The position numbers and the translations under genes were made by a program. Under the pieces are notes generated by a model. That model was not told the origin of the DNA and did no database searches. It saw nothing but the letters and a program-made list of their open reading frames with translations. Below are positions 44,080-54,412 of a DNA stretch of 64,000 nt, piece after piece. The stretch covers positions 1 to 64,000 of the forward strand of contig NC_014642.1 in assembly GCF_000165835.1 (NCBI RefSeq), read 5' to 3'. Source of the stretch: Achromobacter xylosoxidans A8 (GTDB taxonomy: Bacteria; Pseudomonadota; Gammaproteobacteria; Burkholderiales; Burkholderiaceae_B). Every line of letters starts with the position of its first letter. Position 1 is the first letter of the stretch.

Positions 44080-44889
44080 ATGAACGACCGTTACGCCTCC
44101 TATACCCGCCTGAAATTCGACCGGCCGCACCCCAAGGTGCTGCGCATTACGCTGGCCTCGCCACTTAAAATGGGCGCGATGGACGCGGCCATGCACCGCG
44201 AAGTCTCCGAAATCTGGCGCGATGTGGACGATGATCCCAGCGTCTCGGCCATCATCATTACCGGAGAAGGGCGCACGTTCTCGGCCGGCGGCGACCTCAA
44301 CCACGAGCGCAAGGGCGCGGACGACTACGAAATCCGCATGCAGACGATGAAAGAGGCGCGCAATATCGTCTTTGGCATGATCAACTGCTCCAAGCCGATC
44401 GTGAGCGCGGCGCGCGGCTGGGCGGTGGGCGCCGGCCTGGCCTGCGTGATCCTGGCCGATATCTCCATCGCCGCCAAGGACGCCCGCTTTTCGGACGGAC
44501 ATCTGAAGATCGGCGTGGCAGCCGGCGATCACGCCACTATTATCTGGCCCTTGCTGTGCGGCATGGCCAAGGCCAAGTATTACCTGTTGACGGCTGACAG
44601 TTTTACCGGCGAAGAAGCCGAACGCATGAACCTGATCTCGCTGGCGCTGGATGATGCCGAAGTAGAGGCCAAGGCGGTGGAGGTGGCGTCGCGGCTGGCC
44701 GACGGCGCGCCGGGCGCGATCCGCTGGACCAAGCACGCGCTCAACAACTGGCTGCGGCAGGCCGGTCCGATCTTCGAGGCTTCGCTGGCGATGGAGTTCA
44801 TCGGCATGGCCAGCCCGGAAGGCAAGGAAGGCATGGACGCCTTCCTGCAAAAGCGAGCGCCGCAGTTTCCCGCCGACACGCCGTTCTGA
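44080..44889 (+). CDS. Crotonase-family protein lacking both canonical Glu residues (paralogue)
   Basis: 269 residues from ATG at 44080. TFSAGGDL is kept, but the Glu positions read VGAGLACVILAD and [14 protein letters not shown], as in the protein at 25667-26482, with which it shares [18 protein letters not shown] and [13 protein letters not shown]. The pair forms a distinct subgroup with unknown reaction. A MarR gene follows. Confidence 0.88.
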   Translation: MNDRYASYTRLKFDRPHPKVLRITLASPLKMGAMDAAMHREVSEIWRDVDDDPSVSAIIITGEGRTFSAGGDLNHERKGADDYEIRMQTMKEARNIVFGMINCSKPIVSAARGWAVGAGLACVILADISIAAKDARFSDGHLKIGVAAGDHATIIWPLLCGMAKAKYYLLTADSFTGEEAERMNLISLALDDAEVEAKAVEVASRLADGAPGAIRWTKHALNNWLRQAGPIFEASLAMEFIGMASPEGKEGMDAFLQKRAPQFPADTPF

Positions 44890-44947
44890 GCGCAACGGAC
44901 CGATCGAGTAATCTCGAACCCTTTCTGTTGCAGAGGGCGACAACATC

Positions 44948-45397
44948 GTGACTAGCAATTCCGGCGCCGATATCCACAACCGGCTGTTTTTCCGGTTGTT
45001 CCAGTTGGGGAATTCCCTCCAACGACAGGCGGTTAAGGAGCTGGGCATCAGCACCGTCCAATGGGCGGTGCTGGGCGCGCTCACGCGTCCGCAGGTGTCC
45101 AGCGGCATGACCTTCGGCGAACTGGCCGACTATCTCGTGGTGAGCCGGCAAAGCCTGGACGGCGTGCTCAAGCGGCTCGAACGCGAGGGCCACGTGCAGC
45201 GCGTACCCGACCCGGACGACCGGCGCGCGCGCATTGTGATCCTGCTGCCCGCCGGCAAGCTTTTCTGGGACGAAATCCAGCCCTCCATTTACGAGTTTTA
45301 CCGGCAGGCGATGCAGCACTTTCGCTTCGATGACAGCGTGGCGTTCGTGCACTTCCTGAATCGCCTGCAACACGATATTTCCGACGTGCGGCTGTGA
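44948..45397 (+). CDS. MarR-family transcriptional regulator
   Basis: 149 residues from GTG at 44948, preceded by GAGGG. Winged helix FGELADYLVVSRQSLDGVLKRLEREG and the wing PDPDDRRARIVIL are clear. MarR proteins are often repressors released by phenolic or acyl-CoA ligands. Lies in the middle of the beta-oxidation genes, just upstream of etfB, so it may set ETF levels. Confidence 0.9.
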   Translation: MTSNSGADIHNRLFFRLFQLGNSLQRQAVKELGISTVQWAVLGALTRPQVSSGMTFGELADYLVVSRQSLDGVLKRLEREGHVQRVPDPDDRRARIVILLPAGKLFWDEIQPSIYEFYRQAMQHFRFDDSVAFVHFLNRLQHDISDVRL

Positions 45398-45421
45398 AGC
45401 CCATTCATCCAGAGGAATTCC

Positions 45422-46171
45422 ATGAAAATCCTGGTACCCGTCAAGCGCGTGGTTGACTACAACGTCAAGGTGCGCGTCAAGTCTGATCAAACCGGCGTGG
45501 ATATCGCCAATGTGAAGATGTCCATGAACCCCTTCGACGAAATCGCCGTCGAAGAAGCGACCCGCCTGAAGGAAAAGGGCGCGGCCACCGAAGTCGTGGC
45601 GGTTTCCTGCGGCGTTGCGCAGTGCCAGGAAACGCTGCGCACGGCGATGGCCATCGGCGCCGACCGCGGCGTGCTGGTCCAGACCGATGCCGAACTGCAG
45701 CCGCTGGCCGTGGCCAAGCTGCTGAAGGCGCTGGTCGACAAGGAACAGCCCCAACTGGTGATCCTGGGCAAGCAGGCCATCGACGACGACGCCAACCAGA
45801 CCGGCCAGATGCTGGCCGCGCTCCTGGACTGGCCGCAAGCCACGTTCGCCAGCAAGGTCGAACTGGCCGACGGCAAGGCCACCGTGACGCGCGAAGTGGA
45901 CGGCGGGCTGGAAACGCTGACGCTCAAGCTGCCGGCCGTCGTCACCACCGACCTGCGCCTGAACGAGCCGCGCTACGTCACGCTGCCGAACATCATGAAG
46001 GCCAAGAAAAAGCAGTTGGACACCGTCACGCCGGCGGACCTGGGCGTTGACCCCGCGCCGCGCCTGAAGACGCTGAAGGTCAGCGAGCCGCCCGCCCGCA
46101 AGGCCGGCATCAAGGTGGCCGATGTCGCGGCCCTGGTGGACAAACTCAAGAATGAAGCGAAGGTGGTCTGA
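45422..46171 (+). CDS. etfB: Electron transfer flavoprotein beta subunit
   Basis: 249 residues: [20 protein letters not shown] start, [12 protein letters not shown], and [19 protein letters not shown], the EtfB signature. Binds AMP and, with EtfA, carries electrons from acyl-CoA dehydrogenases to ETF:quinone oxidoreductase. Two bases separate it from etfA. Confidence 0.96.
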   Translation: MKILVPVKRVVDYNVKVRVKSDQTGVDIANVKMSMNPFDEIAVEEATRLKEKGAATEVVAVSCGVAQCQETLRTAMAIGADRGVLVQTDAELQPLAVAKLLKALVDKEQPQLVILGKQAIDDDANQTGQMLAALLDWPQATFASKVELADGKATVTREVDGGLETLTLKLPAVVTTDLRLNEPRYVTLPNIMKAKKKQLDTVTPADLGVDPAPRLKTLKVSEPPARKAGIKVADVAALVDKLKNEAKVV

Positions 46172-46173
46172 AC

Positions 46174-47103
46174 ATGACGACGCTGGTTATTGCTGAACAC
46201 GATAACGCCCAGCTCAAGGGCGCAACCCTGAACGCCGTCGCCGCCGCCGCCAAGATCGGAGGCGACGTGCACGTGCTGGTCGCCGGCGCCAATGCGCGCG
46301 CCGTGGCCGACCAGGCCGCTCAGGCCGCTGGCGTGGCCAAGGTGCTGCTGGCCGACGCCCCGCAACTGGCCGACGGCCTGGCCGAGAACCTGGAAGCCCA
46401 GGTGCTGGCCGTGGCCTCGGGCTACAGCCACATCCTGTTCCCGGCGACTGCCTCGGGCAAGAACGTGGCGCCGCGCGTGGCGGCCAAGCTGGACGTGGCG
46501 CAGATCTCGGACATCATCGGCGTGGAATCGGCCGATACGTTCCAGCGCCCGATCTACGCGGGCAACGCGATTGCCACTGTGCAGTCGGCAGATGCCGTGA
46601 AGGTCATCACCGTGCGCACCACCGGCTTTGACGCCGTTGCCGCGCAGGGCGGTTCGGCTGCGGTCGAAGAGATTGCCGCCGTGGCCGACTCGGGCCTGTC
46701 CTCGTTCGTGGGCCGTGAAGTCGCCAAGAGCGATCGTCCTGAACTGGCCGGCGCGCGCGTGGTGGTGTCGGGCGGCCGCGGTCTGGGCAGCGCCGAGAAC
46801 TTCAAGATCCTGGATCCGCTGGCCGACAAGCTGGGCGCTGCCCTGGGCGCTTCGCGCGCCGCGGTGGACGCGGGCTACGCGCCTAACGACTGGCAAGTCG
46901 GTCAGACCGGCAAGATCGTCGCGCCGCAGCTGTACGTGGCAGTCGGCATCTCGGGTGCGATCCAGCATCTGGCCGGGATGAAGGATTCGAAGGTCATCGT
47001 GGCCATCAACAAGGATCCGGAAGCCCCGATCTTCGGCGTTGCCGATTATGGTCTGGAAGGCGACCTGTTCCAGGTCGTGCCGGAATTGGCCGGCGCGCTG
47101 TAG
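46174..47103 (+). CDS. etfA: Electron transfer flavoprotein alpha subunit
   Basis: 309 residues; the FAD-binding C-terminal motifs [40 protein letters not shown] and the ending DLFQVVPEL are diagnostic. Partner of EtfB. Its presence here means the local acyl-CoA dehydrogenases need not rely on a host ETF. Confidence 0.96.
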   Translation: MTTLVIAEHDNAQLKGATLNAVAAAAKIGGDVHVLVAGANARAVADQAAQAAGVAKVLLADAPQLADGLAENLEAQVLAVASGYSHILFPATASGKNVAPRVAAKLDVAQISDIIGVESADTFQRPIYAGNAIATVQSADAVKVITVRTTGFDAVAAQGGSAAVEEIAAVADSGLSSFVGREVAKSDRPELAGARVVVSGGRGLGSAENFKILDPLADKLGAALGASRAAVDAGYAPNDWQVGQTGKIVAPQLYVAVGISGAIQHLAGMKDSKVIVAINKDPEAPIFGVADYGLEGDLFQVVPELAGAL

Positions 47104-47256
47104 GCGCCAGTCCGACAGCACACGGAGGCGCCCGGGCAGGGCGCCGGCCGCGGCCGCAATCTCCACGATGTGGTCATTTGCAGCATTCTCATTTGAGCCA
47201 CGGGGCGGCTTGATCTGAAATCTCTGGGCGCACGTCGCGCGTCGCAGAGGTTTTAA

Positions 47257-49323
47257 ATGACAGAAGCAATCAAGAGCCCAGTCCGGACCCACCGTGCCGG
47301 CGACGTATGGGTAATGGAAATCGACAATCCGCCCGTAAATGCCACCTCGTACGCGGTGCGCATCGCGCTGGTGGAGGGCATCAAGAAACTCGACACGGAC
47401 CCCACCCTAGTGGCCGGCGTGCTTGCCGGCAGCGGCAAGACGTTCGTGGCCGGCGCGGATATCCGCGAATTCAGCGATTCGGTGTCGCGCCAGCCCATGC
47501 TGGGCCTGGTGATAGACGACCTGATGGCGTGCAGCAAGCCCGTCGTGGCCGCCATACACGGATTCGCGCTGGGCGGGGGCTTGGAGTTGGCCTTGGGCTG
47601 CGATGCGCGGATCGCCAAGCGTGGCGCCATCGTCGGCCTGCCCGAGGTGACGCTGGGCATCCTGCCGGCCGCCGGCGGCACCCAGCGCCTGCCGCGCTGC
47701 GTGGGCCTGGGCCGCGCCATGCAACTCATTTGCTCGGGTGAACGGTACACGGCCGAGCGCGCCCTGCAATGGGGCCTGGTGGACGAGGTCGTCGAGGACG
47801 GATTGCTCGAGCGCGCCATCGCCAAGGCGCGTTCGATGCAGGGAACCAAGCGCGATCTGCTGGACCTGCCGATGCCGGCCGAGGAGCCCTCGGCCATCGA
47901 GGCCGCCGAGCGTCAGGTCTTGCGCGCGGGCAAGCACCGTCCGGCGGTCGTTACCGCCATCGAATCCATCAAGAACGCCGCGCGGCTGCCCAAGCAAGAC
48001 GGCTTGCAGGCCGAGCGGCGCTACTTTCAGGAACTGCGCCTGACCCCGGACGCGTTCGGGCTGCGCCATCAGTTCTTCGCCGAACGCGAGTCGCTCAAGG
48101 TGCCGGCGCTGGCCGGCGTGGCGCCGCGGCCGGTGCAGACCGTGGCGGTGATCGGCGCCGGCACCATGGGCACCGGCATCGCCATCAGCGCGCTGCAAGC
48201 CAAGCTGGACGTCATCCTGCTCGAGCGCGACGAGGCGGCGCTGCAACGTGGCCACGAGCGCATCCAGGCGCATTACGCGCAACGCGTCGCGGCCGGCAAG
48301 ACTGACCAGGCGCAGGCCGACCAGTCGCTCGCGCGGCTGTCGGCAACCGTGGATTGGACACAGGTGGCGCGCGCCGACCTGGTGATCGAAGCTGTGTTCG
48401 AGCAGTTGGAGGTCAAGCAGGAAGTCTTTCGCATCATCGACCGCCATGCGCGGCCGGGTGCCGTGCTGGCCACCAACACCTCGTACCTCGACGTGGACAA
48501 AATAGCCCAGGCCACCTCGCGGCCCCAGGACGTGCTGGGCCTGCATTTCTTCAGCCCGGCCAATGTCATGAAACTGCTGGAAGTGGTGCGCGGCGCCCAC
48601 AGCGCGCCCGATGTGCTAGCCACCGGCATGGCGCTGGGCAAACGGCTGGGGAAATCGCCGGTGCTGTGCGGCAACGCCTTCGGGTTCGTCGGCAACCGCA
48701 TCTACAACGTCTATCGCCAGCAGTGCGAACTGATGCTGGAAGACGGCGCCTGGCCGGAAACCGTGGACCAGGCCCTGGAGCAGTTCGGATTCGCGATGGG
48801 GCCGTTCTCGGTCGGAGACCTCGCGGGACTGGACATTCCCTGGGCCATGCGCAAATCGCAGGCCGCCACACGCGATTCGCGCGTGCGCTACGTGGACATC
48901 CTGGACAAGCTGTGCGAACTGGGCCGCTACGGCCGCAAGACTGGCGCCGGCTACTACCAGCACACCGGCGACAAGACCGCCGGGCGGACCAGCGACGCGG
49001 CGGTGCGCGCCATCATCGAGGACGCATCTCGGCGCCGCGGCATCGAACGCCGCGAACTGGGCGCCGAGGAAATCCAGCGCCGTGCCATGCTGGCCTTGGT
49101 CAACGAGGCGGCCTGGGTCATGCACGAGGGCATCGCCACGCGCGCCAGCGACATCGACGTGGTGCTGGTCCTGGGCTACGGATTCCCGCGCTGGCTGGGC
49201 GGCCCGGTCCATTGGGCGCGCCAGCAGGACCGCGCCCGCCTGACCCAGGACTTGCACGACATCGCCCGTTCCACCGGCCACGGCTTCAACGTGGCTGACC
49301 TTTCTCCTCTTCTGGATCAATAA
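47257..49323 (+). CDS. FadB-type enoyl-CoA hydratase/3-hydroxyacyl-CoA dehydrogenase
   Basis: 688 residues. N-terminal crotonase with Glu110 (GGGLELALGCD) and Glu130 (GLPEVTLGILP), then an NAD-binding motif VIGAGTMGTG at about 296-305 and the dehydrogenase C-domains (VGNRIYNVYRQQCELMLEDG, ALEQFGFAMGPFSVGDLAG). Performs two steps of beta-oxidation, hydration and oxidation. Five bases before the thiolase gene, a classical fadBA order. Confidence 0.93.
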   Translation: MTEAIKSPVRTHRAGDVWVMEIDNPPVNATSYAVRIALVEGIKKLDTDPTLVAGVLAGSGKTFVAGADIREFSDSVSRQPMLGLVIDDLMACSKPVVAAIHGFALGGGLELALGCDARIAKRGAIVGLPEVTLGILPAAGGTQRLPRCVGLGRAMQLICSGERYTAERALQWGLVDEVVEDGLLERAIAKARSMQGTKRDLLDLPMPAEEPSAIEAAERQVLRAGKHRPAVVTAIESIKNAARLPKQDGLQAERRYFQELRLTPDAFGLRHQFFAERESLKVPALAGVAPRPVQTVAVIGAGTMGTGIAISALQAKLDVILLERDEAALQRGHERIQAHYAQRVAAGKTDQAQADQSLARLSATVDWTQVARADLVIEAVFEQLEVKQEVFRIIDRHARPGAVLATNTSYLDVDKIAQATSRPQDVLGLHFFSPANVMKLLEVVRGAHSAPDVLATGMALGKRLGKSPVLCGNAFGFVGNRIYNVYRQQCELMLEDGAWPETVDQALEQFGFAMGPFSVGDLAGLDIPWAMRKSQAATRDSRVRYVDILDKLCELGRYGRKTGAGYYQHTGDKTAGRTSDAAVRAIIEDASRRRGIERRELGAEEIQRRAMLALVNEAAWVMHEGIATRASDIDVVLVLGYGFPRWLGGPVHWARQQDRARLTQDLHDIARSTGHGFNVADLSPLLDQ

Positions 49324-49328
49324 TCGCC

Positions 49329-50531
49329 ATGAACCACGCTTATATCTGTGACGCTATCCGTACTCCCATCGGCCGCTACGGCGGCACCCTGGCCAGCGTG
49401 CGCGCCGACGACCTGGGAGCCTTGCCGCTGAAGGCGCTGATGGAGCGCAATTCCGGGGTCGATTGGAACCAGATCAGCGATCTTTATTACGGCTGCGCCA
49501 ACCAGGCCGGCGAAGACACGCGCAATGTGGCGCACATGGCCAGCCTGCTGGCCGGCATGCCGCTGGAAGTGCCCGGGGCGACCGTCAACCGCCTGTGCGG
49601 CTCGGGCCTGGAGGCGATCGGCCTGGCGGCGCGCGCCATCCGCTGCCAGGAGGCCGGCCTGACCATCGCCGGCGGCGTCGAAAGCATGACTCGCGCGCCG
49701 TTCGTCATGGCCAAGAGCGAAAGCGCCTTCGACCGCAGCTGCGGCGTCTGGGACACCACCATGGGCGCGCGCTTCATCAATCCGCGCATGAAGGCGACCT
49801 ACGGCGCCGATTCGATGCCGGAGACCGCGGAGAATGTCGCCGAGCAGTTCGGGATCTCGCGCGAGGCGCAGGACCGCTTCGCGCTGTCCAGCCAGCACAA
49901 GGCGCTGGCGGCCCAGAAGGCCGGCCATCTGGCGCGTGAAATCGTCCCCGTCGTGATTCCGCGCAAGAAGGGCGACGCCGTGGTCTTCGAGCAGGACGAG
50001 CACCCGCGCGAAACCTCGCTGGAGCAATTGGCCAAGCTCAAGGGCGTGGTGCGCCCGGACGGCACGGTGACGGCCGGCAACGCCAGCGGTCTGAACGACG
50101 GCGCCTGCGCGCTGCTGCTGGCCGACGAAGCCAGCGCCACGCGCAACGGACTCACGCCGCGCGCGCGCGTGGTCGCCATGGCGTCGTCGGGCATCGCGCC
50201 GCGCATCATGGGCATGGGACCCGTGCCGGCGGTGAAGAAAGTGCTGGCGCTGACCGGCCTGAGCCTGGCGCAGATGGACGTGATCGAGCTCAACGAGGCG
50301 TTCGCCGCCCAGGGGCTGGCCGTGCTGCGTGAGTTGGGGCTGGCCGACGACGACGCCCGCGTCAATGCCTGGGGCGGCGCCATCGCGCTGGGCCATCCGC
50401 TGGGCGCGTCCGGGGCGCGGCTGGCCACCACCGCGGTCAACCGGCTGCATGCGCTGGGCGGCCGCTACGCGCTGTGCACCATGTGTATCGGCATGGGGCA
50501 GGGCATCGCCGTGGTGCTGGAAAAAATCTGA
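49329..50531 (+). CDS. Acetyl-CoA acyltransferase (PcaF/FadA-like thiolase)
   Basis: 400 residues with all thiolase catalytic parts: Cys90 in NRLCGSGLEAI, NEAFAAQ, GHPLGASGAR and CIGMGQG. Length and motifs are close to 3-oxoadipyl-CoA thiolases. Cleaves 3-oxoacyl-CoA with CoA. Ends the plus-strand series; a terminator follows 23 bases later. In contrast to the two thiolase-like proteins at 8.4 and 61.6 kb, the nucleophile is present. Confidence 0.94.
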   Translation: MNHAYICDAIRTPIGRYGGTLASVRADDLGALPLKALMERNSGVDWNQISDLYYGCANQAGEDTRNVAHMASLLAGMPLEVPGATVNRLCGSGLEAIGLAARAIRCQEAGLTIAGGVESMTRAPFVMAKSESAFDRSCGVWDTTMGARFINPRMKATYGADSMPETAENVAEQFGISREAQDRFALSSQHKALAAQKAGHLAREIVPVVIPRKKGDAVVFEQDEHPRETSLEQLAKLKGVVRPDGTVTAGNASGLNDGACALLLADEASATRNGLTPRARVVAMASSGIAPRIMGMGPVPAVKKVLALTGLSLAQMDVIELNEAFAAQGLAVLRELGLADDDARVNAWGGAIALGHPLGASGARLATTAVNRLHALGGRYALCTMCIGMGQGIAVVLEKI

Positions 50532-50553
50532 GCGCACAGGCGCCCGAACGGAA

Positions 50554-50591
50554 GATGACCCGTCAATCAGATTGACGGGCCATCTTTTTTT
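50554..50591 (+). terminator. Factor-independent terminator after the thiolase gene
   Basis: Arms GATGACCCGTCAAT and ATTGACGGGCCATC (one mismatch) followed by seven T. Separates the plus-strand beta-oxidation series from the convergent atu-like operon. Confidence 0.92.
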
Positions 50592-50628
50592 GGGGCGTGG
50601 CGCAAGGCCCCGCGGATGCCGCGAGCGG

Positions 50629-52416
50629 CTAGCGTTGCACCCAGGCCGCCGGTACCGACAGCGGAAAGTCCAGCAGCATCTGGGCAAAGCTCTTGCCCAG
50701 CGGATCGGAGCGCAGGCTGGCCGCGCCGCCGCCGCCCAGCGCCTGTCCCATGACGAAGTTCAGCGCATGGATGCCGGGCACTTCATAGCGCACGACCTCG
50801 CCGCGCACCAGGTGCGCGAACCACTCCCGCACGGCCTGCGGCGTCAGTTGCTCGCGCAACAGCGGCAGGAACCTGGGCTCGCGGGCGATGACGCCGATGT
50901 TCTCGTCGTCGCCCTTGTCGCCGCTGCGCGCCCAGGCCAGGGCCACCAGCGGCGCCTGGACGCGCGGACCCGGCGCCTCGCCGCCGGCCGGGGCAGGGGC
51001 CAGCGGCGCGGCGGGCGGCAGATCGCCGATCTCGGCGCCCACGTCCATCGTTTCCCTGCGCGCACCCAGCGTCACGGCCAGCGGCACCTCGGACTTGTCG
51101 ACCAGGAACGAGAACACCTTGACCACCTGCTGGATGTCGGCCCGGCCGAACAGCGTGGCACGGGTGCCCGCCGCCATGGAGGTGCCGGCCGAGGCGCATT
51201 CGCGCTGGAGGAACCGCAGGGCCTTGGGATCCGGGTGCCTGGCCGCCAGCCGCAGCAGCACCTCGCGGGTCGGCAGCGGCTGCGCTTGCGGGCCGTACAG
51301 CGCCTCGCATCCGATCAACTCGATACTGGTTTCGGTGTAGTCCGGATAGCCGTGCTCGGCCAGCATGCGGCGGGTGCGCTGCAGGAGCGCCTGCGCCGTG
51401 CGCCGTGCCTTCTCCGGCGCGTCGATGCCACGGATCGCCAGGGCCAGCGCGATCTGGTGGCCGTCCAGCCAGGTGCCATTGCACTTGTACTGGCCACCGG
51501 GCGCGCGTCCGCGCACGCCGCTGACGCGGACGTGGTCGGCGTCGAGGGCCTCGATGCGCACGTCGCGGAAATCGCAGGTGACGTCCGGCATCAGGTAGGC
51601 GCCCGGGTCGCCGATCTCATACAGGATCTGTTCGGCCACCGCGCCGGGGTGGATGAGGCCGCCCGTGTCCGCCGGCTTGGACACCACGAAGCTGCCGTCC
51701 TCGGCGCAATCGATGACCGGATAGCCTATACGGTCCCAGTCCTGCACCGATTGCCAGTCGGTGAACAGGCCGCCGGTGGCCTGTGCGCCGCATTCGACGA
51801 TATGGCCGGCCAGCGTGCCGCTGGCCAGCCGGTCCCAGTCGGTCCAGGACCAGCCGAACTCATGCACCAGCGGCCCCAGGACCACGGCGCTGTCCACGCA
51901 GCGGCCCGTGACCACGATGTCCGCGCCCCAGGCCAGCGCGCGCGCGATACCCTGGGCGCCGATATAGGCATTGGCCGACATCAGGCCGGCCGGCGGCGCC
52001 TCGCCGGTGTGCATGTCGGCCAGCCCGGCCTCGGTCCAGGCGGGCATGGCGTGCATGAGGTCGTCGCCGCTCAACACCGCCACCTTGGGATGCAGCCCCT
52101 GTTCGGCCGCGACCTGCTGCAAGGCTTCGGCGCATGCGTGCGGATTGAGGCCCCCGGCGTTGGCCACCACTTTGATGCCGCGCGCCAGAATGGTCGCCAG
52201 GTGCGGCCCCATGGCCGCCGTCACGAAGTCGGTGGCGTAGCCCGCGCCCGGATTCTTGGCCCGCGCGCGGGACATGATGGACATGGTGGTTTCGGCCAGG
52301 TAGTCGTACACCAGGTATTGCAGTCCGGGCACTTCCAGCAGTTGCGGCGTGGCCATGGCCGAGTCGCCCCAGAAGCCGCTGGCGCCGCCGATGCGGACGG
52401 TTCGATTCCGGTTCAT
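50629..52416 (-). CDS. AtuA-like protein (DUF1446 plus C-terminal AtuA-like domain)
   Basis: 595 residues from ATG at 52416, overlapping the carboxylase alpha stop (ATGA). N-terminal about 450 residues are DUF1446 (GGASGFWGDS, VVANAGGLNPHACAEAL, VVTGRCVDSAVVLGPL, PGGQYKCNGTW). The last 110 residues form the separate AtuA-like domain (ARSGDKGDDENIGVIAR, VRYEVPGIHALNFVMGQALGGGG). AtuA is the first gene of the Pseudomonas acyclic terpene utilisation operon; its reaction is not settled. Here it is the last gene of the operon. Confidence 0.9.
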   Translation of the reverse strand: MNRNRTVRIGGASGFWGDSAMATPQLLEVPGLQYLVYDYLAETTMSIMSRARAKNPGAGYATDFVTAAMGPHLATILARGIKVVANAGGLNPHACAEALQQVAAEQGLHPKVAVLSGDDLMHAMPAWTEAGLADMHTGEAPPAGLMSANAYIGAQGIARALAWGADIVVTGRCVDSAVVLGPLVHEFGWSWTDWDRLASGTLAGHIVECGAQATGGLFTDWQSVQDWDRIGYPVIDCAEDGSFVVSKPADTGGLIHPGAVAEQILYEIGDPGAYLMPDVTCDFRDVRIEALDADHVRVSGVRGRAPGGQYKCNGTWLDGHQIALALAIRGIDAPEKARRTAQALLQRTRRMLAEHGYPDYTETSIELIGCEALYGPQAQPLPTREVLLRLAARHPDPKALRFLQRECASAGTSMAAGTRATLFGRADIQQVVKVFSFLVDKSEVPLAVTLGARRETMDVGAEIGDLPPAAPLAPAPAGGEAPGPRVQAPLVALAWARSGDKGDDENIGVIAREPRFLPLLREQLTPQAVREWFAHLVRGEVVRYEVPGIHALNFVMGQALGGGGAASLRSDPLGKSFAQMLLDFPLSVPAAWVQR

Positions 52417-54401
52417 GCCAGTTCCTCCTTGGCCAGTTCGACCACCTGCACCAGTTTGCCGCCCGCCCGGGCCTGTCCGCCGACCTGCGCGGACAGTTCC
52501 GCGATCCGCCCGTCGAACGGCGCGCAAAGGCTGTGTTCCATCTTCATTGCCTCCAGTACGACCAGAACCTGGCCGGCTTGCACCTCGTCGCCCAGCGCCA
52601 CGTGCACGGCCGCGATGCGGCCGGCCAGCGGCGCGTTCAGCAGGCCATCGCCGCTCTCGGCGTCGCGCGAGCGCCGCGCATCCACCGTCTGGAAGCGCCA
52701 GGCCTGACTCTGCATGAAAAGGTGAATATCGTTGCCGTCCGCGGCATACAGCGCCTTGCAGGCCTGGCCGTTGCATTCCAGGCGCCAGAGGCCGGCTTCG
52801 GGCGCCTCCAGCAGCAGTATGCGCACCGCCGCCGGGGCGTCGTCGCCGGCGCCCTGCACGGTCGCGTCCACGCCGCCGTCCGCGGGTTGCAGCCGTATCG
52901 TCCAGTTGTCGCGGCTGTGCTTCAGTTCCACCCCGAAAGCCAGCCCGCCCAGCTTGCCGGCGCCGGCCTCGGGCCAGCCGCTGGCGCACAGGGCGGCCGT
53001 GGCCAGCACGACCGGGTCGGGCGCCGCTTGCGCGAGCGCGCGTTCCATGTGCTGGGCGATGAAGCCGGTGTGGACCTCGCCGGCGGCGAACGCCGGATGC
53101 GCCAGGCAATCGGTCAGGAAGCGCTGGTTGCTGGCGATGCCGAGCAAGGCGCAGTCCTCCAGCGCCAGGCGCAGCTTGCGGCGGGCCTCGTCGCGGGTCG
53201 CGCCGTAGGCCACCAGCTTGGCGATCATGGAGTCGTAATGCGGCGGGACCGAACCGCCTTCGCGCAGGCCGTGGTCCACGCGCACATCATGGCCCGCGAC
53301 GGGCGGGCGCCAGCGCAGCACCGGGCCGCTTTGCGGCAGGAAGCCGGCCGGCACGTCCTCGGCGGTCAGGCGCACCTCGATGGCGTGGCCGTGCAGCGCA
53401 ACGGATTCCTGCTCCAGAGGCAGCGGCTCGCCCGCCGCCACGCGCAGCTGCCATTCCACCAGGTCGAGGCCGGTAATGGCCTCGGTCACCGCATGCTCGA
53501 CCTGCAGGCGGGTATTCATTTCCATGAAATAGAACTCGCCATTTCGGTCGAGCAGGAACTCCATGGTGCCGGCGCCGACATAGCCGATGGACTTGGCCGC
53601 CGCGACCGCGGCCGCACCCATGCGGGCGCGCAAGGCCTCGTCGATGGCGGGCGAGGGCGCCTCCTCGATCAGCTTCTGGTGGCGGCGCTGCACCGAGCAA
53701 TCTCGCTCGGCCAGGTGGATCACGTTGCCGTGGCCGTCGGCGAATACCTGGATCTCGATATGGCGCGGCTCGATCACCGCGCGCTCCAGTATCAGTTCGT
53801 CCGACCCGAACGCGCCCAGCGCTTCCGAGCGCGCGCTTGCCAGCGCGGCCGGCAGCTCGCCGGGCTCCAGCACCAGGCGCATGCCGCGCCCGCCGCCGCC
53901 GGCGGCAGCCTTGACCATGACCGGAAGCCCGATGTCGCGGGCCGCCGCCGTCAGCGTCGCGTCGCTCTGGTCCTCGCCCTGGTAGCCGGGCACGCAGGGC
54001 ACGTGCGCGGCCAGCATCAGCCGCTTGGCGTTGGCCTTGTTGCCCATCGCCTCGATCGCTTCGGGGGAGGGGCCGACGAATACCAGCCCGGCGTCCCTGA
54101 CCGCCCGCGCGAAATCGGCGTTTTCGGCCAGGAATCCGTAACCCGGGTGCACGGCGTCGGCGCCGCTCCGTAGGGCCGCGGCGATGATGGCTTCGATGTT
54201 CAGATACGACTCGCGCGGCGCGGCGGCGCCGACATGCACCGCGCTGTCGGCCTGCGCCACGTGCAGGCTGGCGCGGTCCGCGTCGGAATAGATGGCGACC
54301 GTGCGCAGGCCGAGACGGCGGGCCGTGCGCATGATGCGCAAGGCGATCTCCCCGCGGTTGGCGATGAGCAGGGTTTGAAAGGGCCGCAATGGTGAACTCA
54401 T
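52413..54401 (-). CDS. Biotin-dependent acyl-CoA carboxylase alpha subunit (AtuF-like)
   Basis: 662 residues: biotin carboxylase domain (LIANRGEIALRIMRTARRLG, AAAGGGGRGMRLV, EFYFMEMNTRLQVEHAVTE), a BT linker, and a biotinyl domain with Lys620 in the AMKM motif. Carboxylates biotin with ATP and bicarbonate. With the beta subunit encoded at 56481-58094 it would be a geranyl-CoA or 3-methylcrotonyl-CoA carboxylase. Gene context (AtuA, AtuE, AtuD, AtuC neighbours) favours the former. Confidence 0.93.
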   Translation of the reverse strand: MSSPLRPFQTLLIANRGEIALRIMRTARRLGLRTVAIYSDADRASLHVAQADSAVHVGAAAPRESYLNIEAIIAAALRSGADAVHPGYGFLAENADFARAVRDAGLVFVGPSPEAIEAMGNKANAKRLMLAAHVPCVPGYQGEDQSDATLTAAARDIGLPVMVKAAAGGGGRGMRLVLEPGELPAALASARSEALGAFGSDELILERAVIEPRHIEIQVFADGHGNVIHLAERDCSVQRRHQKLIEEAPSPAIDEALRARMGAAAVAAAKSIGYVGAGTMEFLLDRNGEFYFMEMNTRLQVEHAVTEAITGLDLVEWQLRVAAGEPLPLEQESVALHGHAIEVRLTAEDVPAGFLPQSGPVLRWRPPVAGHDVRVDHGLREGGSVPPHYDSMIAKLVAYGATRDEARRKLRLALEDCALLGIASNQRFLTDCLAHPAFAAGEVHTGFIAQHMERALAQAAPDPVVLATAALCASGWPEAGAGKLGGLAFGVELKHSRDNWTIRLQPADGGVDATVQGAGDDAPAAVRILLLEAPEAGLWRLECNGQACKALYAADGNDIHLFMQSQAWRFQTVDARRSRDAESGDGLLNAPLAGRIAAVHVALGDEVQAGQVLVVLEAMKMEHSLCAPFDGRIAELSAQVGGQARAGGKLVQVVELAKEELA

Positions 54402-54412
54402 GTGGAAATCCT

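Noticed and set aside
49329..50531. Firm assignment as pcaF (3-oxoadipyl-CoA thiolase)
   Set aside because: Motifs fit, but no other 3-oxoadipate pathway genes (pcaBCD, catABC) are in the window; a general FadA-like role next to the FadB-like gene is as likely.
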